Origin: Micromonospora sp. WMMD1120 | GTDB taxonomy: Bacteria; Actinomycetota; Actinomycetes; Mycobacteriales; Micromonosporaceae | Length of the DNA stretch: 64,000 bases | Assembly (NCBI RefSeq): GCF_029626235.1 | Contig: NZ_JARUBO010000005.1 | Coordinates: forward strand, 4,560,001-4,624,000 | Reading direction: 5' to 3' | Shown: piece after piece, positions 1 through 8,667 of the stretch | Position numbering within the stretch: the stretch's first letter is position 1 | Layout: every line of letters starts with the position of its first letter | Notes under the pieces: model-generated | Database searches by the model: none | Seen by the model: only the letters and a program-made list of their open reading frames with translations | What the model was told of the DNA's origin: nothing | Translations under genes and position numbers: made by a program

Positions 1-1300
<1,300 letters not shown>

Positions 1301-1383
1301 TAAGCTGCTACGCGTCCACTGTGCAACTCTGAACGAGCGAACACCCGCGTGATCATGCCGTGGGTTGTTTGATATGTTCATAG

Positions 1384-1502
1384 TGTTACGGCGGTCATGG
1401 CGGAGGGGAAACGCCCGGTTACATTCCGAACCCGGAAGCTAAGCCCTCCAGCGCCGATGGTACTGCACTTGTGAGGGTGTGGGAGAGTAGGACGCCGCCG
1501 GA
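1384..1502 (+). rRNA. rrf: 5S ribosomal RNA
   Basis: The roughly 118-nt sequence has the actinobacterial 5S layout: a 5' GTTACGGCGGTC strand that pairs with GACGCCGCCGG at the 3' end, the CCCGGTTACATTCCGAACCCGGAAG loop B/C region, and GGGAGAGTAGGACGCC near the 3' end. Ends are good to within a few bases. Confidence 0.95.
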
Positions 1503-1510
1503 CAATCTTC

Positions 1511-1548
1511 CAGTCGAGGGCCGCCCCATCCGGGTCGGCCCTCGACTG
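1511..1548 (+). terminator. rrn operon terminator hairpin
   Basis: A perfect 12-bp stem (CAGTCGAGGGCC / GGCCCTCGACTG) with a 14-nt loop begins just after the 5S gene. There is no clear T tract, which is common in high-GC actinobacteria. It separates the rRNA operon from the gene that starts 40 nt further on. Confidence 0.7.
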
Positions 1549-1587
1549 CGTAGCGCCATTGGTGGCGCAACTAGGAAGGATTTACCT

Positions 1588-4191
1588 GTGAGTTCAGGAC
1601 CGCAGGGCGGAGACCGTCCCCGTCGTTACGAAGACCGTACTGACGGTGCGGGCGGACGCGACCGCGGCCCGCGTCGCGATGACCGAGACCGGCCCCCGTA
1701 CCGAGGCGACCGCGACAGCGGTGGCGGCAGCCGAGGCGGATACGCCGGCGGCCGCGAGGGTGGTTTCCGCGGCGGCGAGCGCCGCGAGGGTGGTTTCCGT
1801 GGCGGTGACCGTGATGGTGGCTTCCGCGGCGGCGAGCGCCGCGAGGGTGGTTTCCGTGGCGGTGACCGTGATGGTGGCTTCCGCGGCGGCGAGCGCCGCG
1901 AGGGTGGTTTCCGGGGCGGTGACCGTGACGGTGGCTTCCGCGGCGGCGAGCGCCGCGAGGGTGGCTTCCGGGGCGGTGACCGCCGCGAAGGTGGCGCGCC
2001 GCGCGAGGGTGGCTTCCGCGGCGGCGAGCGCCGCGAGGGTGGTTTCCGGGGTGGTGAGCGTCGCGAGGGTGGTTTCCGGGGCGGTGACCGTGACGGTGGC
2101 TTCCGCGGCGGCGAGCGCCGCGAGGGTGGCTTCCGGGGCGGTGACCGCCGCGAAGGTGGCGCGCCGCGCGAGGGTGGTTTCCGTGGCGGTGACCGCCGCG
2201 AGGGTGGCTTCCGGGGCGGTGACCGTGATCGTGGCGGTGAGCGTCGCGAGGGTGGCTTCCGGGGCGGTGACCGTGATGGTGGCTTCCGTGGTGGTGAGCG
2301 TCGCGAGGGTGGTTTCCGGGGCGGTGACCGTGATGGTGGCTTCCGTGGTGGTGAGCGCCGTGACGGTGGCTTCCGTGGTGGCGAGGGTGGCTTCCGTGGC
2401 GGTGAGCGTCGCGAGGGTGGCTTCCGGGGCGGTGACCGTGACGGTGGCTTCCGCGGCGGTGAGCGCCGTGACGGTGGCTTCCGTGGTGGCGAGGGTGGCT
2501 TCCGTGGCGGTGAGCGTCGCGAGGGTGGCTTCCGGGGCGGTGACCGTGACGGTGGCTTCCGCGGCGGTGAGCGTCGCGAGGGCGGCTTCCGTAGCGGCGA
2601 CCGCGATGGCGGTTTCCGTGGTGGTGACCGTCGTGAAGGTGGCGCGCCGCGCGAGGGTGGCTTCCGTGGTGGTGAGCGTCGCGAGGGTGGCTTCCGCGGT
2701 GGTGACCGTGAAGGTGGTTTCCGTGGTGGTGACCGTCGTGAAGGTGGCGCGCCGCGCGAGGGTGGCTTCCGTGGTGGTGAGCGTCGCGAGGGTGGCTTCC
2801 GCGGTGGTGACCGCGAAGGTGGTTTCCGTGGTGGTGACCGTCGTGAAGGTGGCGCGCCGCGCGAGGGTGGCTTCCGTGGTGGCGAGCGTCGCGAGGGTGG
2901 CTTCCGCGGTGGTGACCGCGAAGGTGGTTTCCGTGGTGGTGACCGTCGTGAAGGTGGCGCGCCGCGCGAGGGCGGCTTCCGGGGCGGTGACCGCCGTGAG
3001 GGTGGTTTCCGGGGCGGTGACCGCCGTGAGGGCGGGTTCCGCAATGATGACCGGCCGCGCCGCGACGGGGAGTTCCGTCGGGACGACCGCGCTGGTGGCG
3101 CCGAGTCGGCCGAGGGCGGCCGTGCTGCGGCCCCGGCGCTGCCGGATGACATCGTCGCGACCGACCTCGACAAGGACGTTCGCGCCGAGCTTCTCTCACT
3201 GAACAAGCCGGTCGCCGAGACGGTGGCCCGGCACCTGGTGGCCACCGGTCAGCTGATCGACGAGGACCCGGCCGAGGCGCTGGCGCACGCGCTGGCGGCC
3301 CGGCGGCTCGCGTCGCGTATCTCCGCCGTCCGTGAGGCGGTCGGGCTGGCCGCGTACCACGCGGGGGAGTGGCAGACGGCGATCGCCGAGCTGCGGACGT
3401 ACCACCGGATGAGCGGGCTGCAGAGTCACCTGGCCGTGCTGGCGGACTGTGAGCGGGCGCTCGGTCGGCCAGAGCGGGCCATCGACCTGTTCCGGGGCGC
3501 CGACCGCGACAAGCTGGACCAGGCCGTGGCGGTCGAGCTGCTGATCGTCGCCGCCGGAGCGCGGGGAGACCTCGGGCAGAAGGACGCCGCCGTGGCGATG
3601 CTCCAGGTGCCGGACCTCACCAGCGAGACCACCGCGCCGTGGACGGCCCGGCTGCGGTACGCGTACGCCGACGCGCTGCTGGCCGTCGGACGCCGTGAGG
3701 AGGCCCGGGAGTGGTTCTCCCGTGCCGCTGACGTGGACACCGAGGGTGAGACGGACGCCGCCGAGCGGCTGCTGGAACTCGACGGTGTGGTCATCGAGGG
3801 CGACGACGAGGACGAGGACGCTACGGCGCCGGAGCAACCGGACGCCGCCGCCGGCCCTGCCGAAGACGAAGACGACCTCGAGGACGAAGACGACCTCGAG
3901 GACGAGGACTTCGACGACGACGAGGAGGGCGGCGCGGTCGGCCGTGCCGACGACGACGAGGGCTTCGACGACGAGGACGAGGACCGGCACCCGAGCGGAA
4001 GCACGGACGTGCCCGCCGCTGGCGAACGTGACGTGCCCTCCGCCACCGCGCTGAGCACCGATGCGACCGACGCCGACCGCGCGAGTGCCGACGCCGACCG
4101 GGCGGACACCGCCGTCGCGGACACCGACGCGGCGAGCGTTGGCGAGGCTGGTGCGGCCCGCACCGACGAGTCCGGGTCGACGCAGCGGTGA
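1588..4191 (+). CDS. RGG-repeat, acidic-tailed TPR-like protein (Rv1691-type)
   Basis: The protein has 867 residues with the GTG start at 1588, chosen because AAGGA lies about 8 nt upstream and the longer frame begins inside the 5S gene. Residues of about 50-485 are a low-complexity repeat built from GGFRGGERRE and GGFRGGDRD units with occasional GGAPRE insertions. Residues 518-735 form an alpha-helical, TPR-like region (ALAHALAARRLA, GEWQTAIAELRTYHRM, ALGRPERAIDLF) matching the family found at this position in actinobacteria. Residues 735-805 are almost all Asp/Glu, followed by an Asp/Ala/Ser/Thr-rich tail. No enzyme motif or signal peptide is visible, so it is presumably cytoplasmic. Arginine-glycine repeats commonly bind RNA and drive condensation in eukaryotes; extending that here is inference. 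The stop overlaps the next gene's start by 4 nt. Repeat number may be unreliable in a short-read assembly. Confidence 0.9.
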   Translation: MSSGPQGGDRPRRYEDRTDGAGGRDRGPRRDDRDRPPYRGDRDSGGGSRGGYAGGREGGFRGGERREGGFRGGDRDGGFRGGERREGGFRGGDRDGGFRGGERREGGFRGGDRDGGFRGGERREGGFRGGDRREGGAPREGGFRGGERREGGFRGGERREGGFRGGDRDGGFRGGERREGGFRGGDRREGGAPREGGFRGGDRREGGFRGGDRDRGGERREGGFRGGDRDGGFRGGERREGGFRGGDRDGGFRGGERRDGGFRGGEGGFRGGERREGGFRGGDRDGGFRGGERRDGGFRGGEGGFRGGERREGGFRGGDRDGGFRGGERREGGFRSGDRDGGFRGGDRREGGAPREGGFRGGERREGGFRGGDREGGFRGGDRREGGAPREGGFRGGERREGGFRGGDREGGFRGGDRREGGAPREGGFRGGERREGGFRGGDREGGFRGGDRREGGAPREGGFRGGDRREGGFRGGDRREGGFRNDDRPRRDGEFRRDDRAGGAESAEGGRAAAPALPDDIVATDLDKDVRAELLSLNKPVAETVARHLVATGQLIDEDPAEALAHALAARRLASRISAVREAVGLAAYHAGEWQTAIAELRTYHRMSGLQSHLAVLADCERALGRPERAIDLFRGADRDKLDQAVAVELLIVAAGARGDLGQKDAAVAMLQVPDLTSETTAPWTARLRYAYADALLAVGRREEAREWFSRAADVDTEGETDAAERLLELDGVVIEGDDEDEDATAPEQPDAAAGPAEDEDDLEDEDDLEDEDFDDDEEGGAVGRADDDEGFDDEDEDRHPSGSTDVPAAGERDVPSATALSTDATDADRASADADRADTAVADTDAASVGEAGAARTDESGSTQR
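1738..3040 (+). repeat. coding tandem repeats (57-bp and 105-bp periods)
   Basis: Within the preceding gene a 57-bp unit (19 codons, GGFRGGDRD plus GGFRGGERRE) repeats imperfectly. Towards the 3' end (about 2620-2980) a 105-bp super-unit containing GGAPRE is present in three near-identical consecutive copies, a sign of recent duplication. The skewed composition keeps all six frames open over long distances, so long reading frames in other frames here are artefacts. Confidence 0.9.
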
Positions 4192-5219
4192 GCGGGGGCG
4201 GCGGGGAGCGCCTGGTTGACGGGTACAGCCTGGTCGTCTTCGACCTGGACGGTGTGATCTACCTGATCGACCGGCCGATCCCCGGCGCCGTCGAGGCGGT
4301 GGCCCGGCTGCACGACGAAGGGCGGGCGGTGGCGTACGCCACCAACAACGCGTCCCGGCGGTCCAGTGAGGTCGCCGACCTGCTGACCGGGATGGGTGTG
4401 TCGGCCCGGCCGGAGGAGGTGCTGACCTCTGCCGCCGCCTCGGCCGAGCTGCTGCGGGACCGGCTACCCGAGGGCGCGCCGGTGCTGGTGGTCGGCGCGG
4501 AGGCGCTGCGGGCGGAGCTGCGCGCGGTGGGCCTGACCCCGGTGACCCGGGCGGACGAGAACCCGGCCGCCGTGGTGCAGGGCTACGGGCCGCAGGTCGG
4601 CTGGGCAGAGCTGGCCGAGGCGTCCGTCGCGGTACGGGGCGGCGCGCTCTGGATCGCCACCAACACCGACCGGACCCTGCCCAGTGGGCGGGGCCCGTTG
4701 CCGGGCAACGGCTCGCTGGTGGCCGTGCTGCGGACGGCGCTGGAGCGGGACCCGGACGTGGTGGTCGGGAAGCCGGAGCCGGCGCTGTTCGAGACCGCCG
4801 CCCGACGTGGCGGCGGTGGCCGGAGTCTGGTGGTGGGTGACCGGTTGGACACCGACATCGAGGGCGCCCGGCGGGCCGGGCTGGACAGTCTGCTGGTGCT
4901 CACCGGTGTGCACGGCGTACCGGATCTGCTGGCCGCCGAGCCGGGGCGGCGTCCGACGTACGTCGCGAGGGACCTGGCGGGGTTGTTCGACCCGGCCGCC
5001 GCCGTGCGGGTCCCGGGCCCGGCGGACGCGGGCGGCTGGTCGGTGACCGACCGCGACGGCACGGTGGAGCTGGCCGGGTCGGGTCGGGCGCTGGACGCCC
5101 TGGCCGCGCTCTGCGCGGTGGCCTGGTCGGCGTCGACGCCGGGGCTGCCGACGATCCGCCCGGTGGGCCCGGACGCGGCGGACGCGGTGCGGAGCCTCGG
5201 TCTGACCGCCACCGCGTAG
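4188..5219 (+). CDS. HAD-superfamily phosphatase, NagD/PGP-like
   Basis: The 343-residue protein has the HAD motif I FDLDGV with the nucleophile/acid pair at D19 and D21, a cap-region NNAS motif typical of NagD-type enzymes (TNNASRR), a KPEPALFETA motif and the motif III/IV acid pair in VGDRLDTDIEGARRAG. The family hydrolyses small phosphate esters such as p-nitrophenyl phosphate, nucleotides or phosphoglycolate; the substrate is not readable from sequence. The C-terminal 80 residues after the HAD fold are a separate small domain of unknown role. GTG start overlaps the upstream stop (GTGA), implying translational coupling to the RGG/TPR protein as in the Rv1691-Rv1692 pair. Confidence 0.9.
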   Translation: MSGGGGERLVDGYSLVVFDLDGVIYLIDRPIPGAVEAVARLHDEGRAVAYATNNASRRSSEVADLLTGMGVSARPEEVLTSAAASAELLRDRLPEGAPVLVVGAEALRAELRAVGLTPVTRADENPAAVVQGYGPQVGWAELAEASVAVRGGALWIATNTDRTLPSGRGPLPGNGSLVAVLRTALERDPDVVVGKPEPALFETAARRGGGGRSLVVGDRLDTDIEGARRAGLDSLLVLTGVHGVPDLLAAEPGRRPTYVARDLAGLFDPAAAVRVPGPADAGGWSVTDRDGTVELAGSGRALDALAALCAVAWSASTPGLPTIRPVGPDAADAVRSLGLTATA

Positions 5220-5245
5220 GCGGTGTCGCCGGCGGGGCTGGTCGG

Positions 5246-5584
5246 CTAGAGGAGCTTGCGCAACTTCAGCAGGTCGAACGGGTTGGCCTTGATCGACACG
5301 CGTCGAGACGCCACCGCGCTGGTGACGTCCAGCTCCCCACGGACCAGGGCGAGCAGGTCGTCGCTGGACGTGCTCAGCGCGATCCTGGCCTTGGGGTCGT
5401 CGCCGTCGGCCAGCTCGACCAGCCGGCCCCCGGTGATCCGGCCGTGGAACGCGGTGTCCAGGTCGGTGATCCGGCAGGCGAGCGTGCGGTCCAGGTCGAT
5501 CCGCTCGCGCACGGTCTCGGCGTTGCGGTCCAGCCGGCCGGCCAGCTCCTGCAATGCCTGCCGGCACTCGTCCACGCTGGCCAC
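5246..5584 (-). CDS. SCP2 sterol-binding-domain protein
   Basis: A 112-residue protein. The GTG start at 5584 is preceded by a GAGGGGG ribosome-binding site; an upstream extension to 5698 would run into the divergent gene. An N-terminal helix (DECRQALQELAGRLDRN) leads into an SCP2-like fold ending DDLLALVRGELDVTSAVASRRVSIKANPFDLLKL, which matches the lipid-binding SCP2 family signature (a loading loop followed by an F.LL.L end). SCP2 proteins bind sterols or acyl chains in a hydrophobic tunnel; ligand unknown here. It is the only minus-strand gene in the first 12 kb and is divergent from the phasin-like gene. Confidence 0.75.
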   Translation of the reverse strand: MASVDECRQALQELAGRLDRNAETVRERIDLDRTLACRITDLDTAFHGRITGGRLVELADGDDPKARIALSTSSDDLLALVRGELDVTSAVASRRVSIKANPFDLLKLRKLL

Positions 5585-5696
5585 ATCGCCCCCTCGTTGA
5601 TCGCCACGCCGTCCTCGGCACCGTACCGCACGGGACGGTCCGGGGTGCCCGGTAGCGTGACACCTGCACACCCCGCCCCCGTGGAAGGACTCAGGC

Positions 5697-6323
5697 ATGC
5701 AGGACGCGTGGCGCGCCTACCTCGAACTGGCCATGGGCCTGACGGAGGCGCCCCGGAAGAAGGCCCAGGACGTGGCGCGCCGCCTCGTCGGCTCCGGCGG
5801 CGCGACCGCCGCACAGCTTCAGGCGCTCGGGGAGGAGCTGGTCAGCACCAGCGCCGCCAACCGGGAGGCGCTGACCAAGCTGGTCCGTTTCGAGGTCGAC
5901 CGGGCCCTCGGCGCGGTCGGCCTGGCCACCGCCGACGAGGTGGCCGAGTTGACCCGGCGGGTGCGCGACCTGGAGCGGCAGCTCCGCGAGGCACGGTCGG
6001 CCGACCCGGCCGGCGGGTCGAGCGCCGGCCCCACCCCGCAACCCGACAGCACCCGCGTCGCGCCGCCCGACGAGGGCCTGGTGCCGTCGTCCGGCGAGTC
6101 GGGCGCCCCCGTGTCGGCGCCGGTCGCCGACGAGGCGGTGGCGAAGAAGGCGGTCGCCAAGAAGGCCGTGGCGAAGAAGGCCGTGGCCAAGAAGGCCGTG
6201 GCGAAGAGGCCGCCGGCGACGGTCAGTCGGACCGCCGACGAGCCGCCGACGCCGGCGGCGATGCCGGCCAAGAAGGCGGCCAAGAAGACCGTCGGCGAGC
6301 AGCGGCCGGACGGTTCCTCGTGA
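5697..6323 (+). CDS. phasin-like protein with lysine-rich KKAVA tail
   Basis: The 208-residue protein has an N-terminal phasin-like helical region (AWRAYLELAMGLTEAPRKKAQDVARRL), a predicted coiled coil at about residues 80-100 (ADEVAELTRRVRDLERQLREA), a Pro/Ser/Asp linker, then a basic tail of repeated KKAVA units near residues 145-165 followed by KKAAKK. Lysine/alanine repeats of this sort occur in bacterial H1-like DNA-binding proteins and in actinobacterial granule proteins. The fit is therefore a polyester-granule or nucleoid-associated protein, but neither is proven. Start ATG has GGAAGGA upstream. It sits where short Rv1693-type genes occur. Confidence 0.75.
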   Translation: MQDAWRAYLELAMGLTEAPRKKAQDVARRLVGSGGATAAQLQALGEELVSTSAANREALTKLVRFEVDRALGAVGLATADEVAELTRRVRDLERQLREARSADPAGGSSAGPTPQPDSTRVAPPDEGLVPSSGESGAPVSAPVADEAVAKKAVAKKAVAKKAVAKKAVAKRPPATVSRTADEPPTPAAMPAKKAAKKTVGEQRPDGSS

Positions 6324-6351
6324 GCGCCGCGCCGACCGGTCGGAGGGCCCG

Positions 6352-6651
6352 GTGACCGGCGACGCCCGGCCGGGTCCGCCGCCCGGCGTGCGGCCGGGAC
6401 CGCCGCCCGGCGTGCGACCCGGCCCGCCGGCCGGTGGGTCGTTCGCCGCCCGGCCGGGTCCGCCGCCGGTCAGCGCCCGGCCGGGTCCGCCGGCCGATCC
6501 CGCCGAGGACGACACGCCGCACCCCGCCGTCGAGGCCGCCGTACGGGCCATGGCCAACGCGGCGACACTCGCCCCGGCCGACCAGATCGCGCAGTACGAG
6601 GCGGCCTACCAGACCCTGCGGGAAACCCTCGCCACCATCGACCAGACCTGA
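6352..6651 (+). CDS. short proline-rich hypothetical protein
   Basis: A 99-residue protein with GTG start and a GGAGGG site upstream. The first 60 residues are Pro/Gly/Arg repeats (PGPPPGVRPGPPPGVRPGPP). The last 40 form an amphipathic helix region (AAVRAMANAATLAPADQIAQYEAAYQTLRETLATID). No family recognised beyond small proteins often seen ahead of tlyA in actinobacteria. It is 39 nt upstream of tlyA and is likely co-transcribed. Confidence 0.7.
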   Translation: MTGDARPGPPPGVRPGPPPGVRPGPPAGGSFAARPGPPPVSARPGPPADPAEDDTPHPAVEAAVRAMANAATLAPADQIAQYEAAYQTLRETLATIDQT

Positions 6652-6690
6652 CCGGCAACGGGCGGGCCTGAGCAGACCGGAGAACCACCC

Positions 6691-7545
6691 ATGGCACGTC
6701 GCAACCGGTTGGACGCCGAACTCGTCCGCCGCGGCCTGGCCCGCTCCCGCGAGCAGGCCGCCGCGTTGGTGGAGGCCGGCCGGGTCCAGCTGCGCGGTGT
6801 GGTCGCGCGCAAGGCCGCCGCGATGGTCGATCCCGCCGACCCGCTGCTGGTGACCGGTGCCGACCCGACCGAGGAGTACGTCTCCCGGGGCGGGCACAAA
6901 CTCGCCGGGGCGCTGGCCGCTTTCGCGGGGCTGCGCGTGGCCGGGCGGCGGTGCCTGGACGCGGGCGCGTCGACAGGTGGATTCACCGACGTGCTGCTGC
7001 GCGCCGACGCCGCCGAGGTGGTGGCGGTGGACGTCGGCTACGGACAGCTCGCCTGGCCGCTGCGCACCAACGAGCGGGTCCGCGTCCTGGAGCGCACGAA
7101 CGTTCGTACCCTCGAACCGGACGCGATCGGCGGGCCGGTCGACCTCACGGTGGCCGACCTGTCGTTCATCTCGTTGCGGCTGGTGCTGCCGGCGTTGGCC
7201 GGCTGCACCCGCGACGACGGCGACCTGGCGCTGATGGTCAAGCCGCAGTTCGAGGTCGGCAAGGAGCGGGTCGGCGCCGGCGGCGTGGTCCGCGACCGGG
7301 AGCTGCGGGCCGAGGCGGTGCTGGACGTCGCCGCGGCGGCCGCGCAGCTCGGCCTCGGGCTGGCCGACGTCGCCGCCAGTCCGCTGCCCGGACCGAGCGG
7401 CAACGTGGAGTTCTTCGTATGGTTGCGCCGGGGCGCGCCACCGGCCGACCCGCAGCGGGTGCGCGCGGTGGTGGCGGCCGGGCCGGACGGTTCGACGACG
7501 GCCGGTGACCTGCCGGACGTGGCGGCGGAGGAGGTCGCAGGGTGA
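6691..7545 (+). CDS. tlyA: TlyA 16S/23S rRNA 2'-O-methyltransferase
   Basis: TlyA uses S-adenosylmethionine to methylate ribose 2'-OH groups of 16S C1409 and 23S C1920 (E. coli numbering), which makes ribosomes sensitive to capreomycin and viomycin. The 284-residue protein has an N-terminal S4 RNA-binding domain (residues 1-60, RLDAELVRRGLARSREQA), the VSRGGHKLAGAL linker, the SAM-binding motif LDAGASTGGFTDVLL near residue 90, and the catalytic core with LMVKPQFEVGKE. Length is normal for the family. ATG start with GGAGAA upstream. It is followed by nadK and recN, the standard actinobacterial order. Confidence 0.95.
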   Translation: MARRNRLDAELVRRGLARSREQAAALVEAGRVQLRGVVARKAAAMVDPADPLLVTGADPTEEYVSRGGHKLAGALAAFAGLRVAGRRCLDAGASTGGFTDVLLRADAAEVVAVDVGYGQLAWPLRTNERVRVLERTNVRTLEPDAIGGPVDLTVADLSFISLRLVLPALAGCTRDDGDLALMVKPQFEVGKERVGAGGVVRDRELRAEAVLDVAAAAAQLGLGLADVAASPLPGPSGNVEFFVWLRRGAPPADPQRVRAVVAAGPDGSTTAGDLPDVAAEEVAG

Positions 7546-7591
7546 ACGCGCGCAGCGAGGGCACGTCAGCGGTCCACGGGCGGGCGGTCCG

Positions 7592-8476
7592 ATGAGCCGC
7601 ACCGCGCTGCTGGTGACCCACACCGGCCGTCGACGCAGCACCGAGCACGCCCGGTCGGTCGCGGCCGATCTGATCGCCGCGGGTTTCGAGGTACGGGTGG
7701 TGGCCGACGAGGCCGACGACCTCGACCTGCCCGGGGTGGTGCCGGTCGCCGGCCCGCAGGCCGCCGAGGGCGCGGAGATCGTCCTCGCGCTCGGCGGGGA
7801 CGGGACGTTCCTGCGCGCCGCCGAGCTGGCCCGGCCGGCGAAGGCGCCGCTGCTCGGCATCAACCTGGGCAAGGTGGGCTTCCTGGCCGAGGCGGAGATC
7901 GACGACCTGGACACCGCGGTCCGGGACGTCGTCGGCCGTCACTACACGGTCGACGAGCGGCTCACCCTGGACGTCACCGCCGAGTTCGACGGCGGGCCGA
8001 CCATCGAGTCCTGGGCGCTCAACGAGATCAGCATCGAGAAGGGCGAGCGGGCCCAGATGCTCGAACTGCTCGTCGACGTGGACGGGCGTCCGCTCTCCCG
8101 GTACGGGTGCGACGGGGTCGTCTGCGCCACGCCCACCGGCTCCACCGCGTACGCGTTCTCCGGCGGCGGTCCGGTGGTCTGGCCGGAGGTGGAGGCGTTG
8201 CTGCTGGTGCCGATCAGCGCGCACGCGTTGTTCAGCCGGCCGCTGGTCACCGCGCCGACCTCCACCTTCGTGATCACCGTCGATCCGTTCACCACCCTCG
8301 CGGTGCTCTCCTGCGACGGGCGGCGGGTCTACGACCTGCCACCCGGGGCGCGGGTGACGGTGCGCCGGGGCGCGCTGCCGGTGCGCATCGTGCGGTTGCG
8401 GCCCCGGCCGTTCACCGATCGGCTGGTCGCCAAGTTCGCGCTCCCCGTGCACGGTTGGCGCGGCAGCCGTCGGTGA
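7592..8476 (+). CDS. nadK: NAD kinase
   Basis: Phosphorylates NAD to NADP with ATP or polyphosphate. The 294-residue protein shows the GGDGT motif (LALGGDGTFLRAAELA, around residue 68), the LGINLGKVGFLAE strand-loop, a conserved ALNEI motif and the CDGVVCATPTGSTAYAFSGGGP segment that completes the NAD site. The ATG at 7592 was preferred over in-frame upstream codons because family members begin with this TALLVTHTGR strand. Cytoplasmic. It lies 46 nt after tlyA. Confidence 0.95.
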   Translation: MSRTALLVTHTGRRRSTEHARSVAADLIAAGFEVRVVADEADDLDLPGVVPVAGPQAAEGAEIVLALGGDGTFLRAAELARPAKAPLLGINLGKVGFLAEAEIDDLDTAVRDVVGRHYTVDERLTLDVTAEFDGGPTIESWALNEISIEKGERAQMLELLVDVDGRPLSRYGCDGVVCATPTGSTAYAFSGGGPVVWPEVEALLLVPISAHALFSRPLVTAPTSTFVITVDPFTTLAVLSCDGRRVYDLPPGARVTVRRGALPVRIVRLRPRPFTDRLVAKFALPVHGWRGSRR

Positions 8477-8667
8477 CCGGGCACGCCCGGCGGTGGCAGC
8501 CGCCGGTGACGGTGGCGCACACCGTCGGTGGATGAGGGGTGTCCACCTGACGACATGTCGCCGCTGCGGCGGATGGCGACTAGTGACCCGGTGACGTGCT
8601 GCGTCGCAGACTCCGATCGGCCCTCGTCTACGGATGATGGGCCTGGAGGAGTAGAGGAGCGCATCGC

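Noticed and set aside
1738..3040. CRISPR-like regularly spaced repeats
   Set aside because: The repeats are coding, keep codon phase, and the segments between them are themselves repeats and not unique spacers.
1571..3245. Long minus-strand and alternative-frame open regions of more than 500 codons over the RGG repeat, giving His/Gly-rich or Ser/Pro/Arg-rich proteins
   Set aside because: They are shadows of the repeat composition. Only the 1588 frame has a start with ribosome-binding site and continues into a conserved domain.
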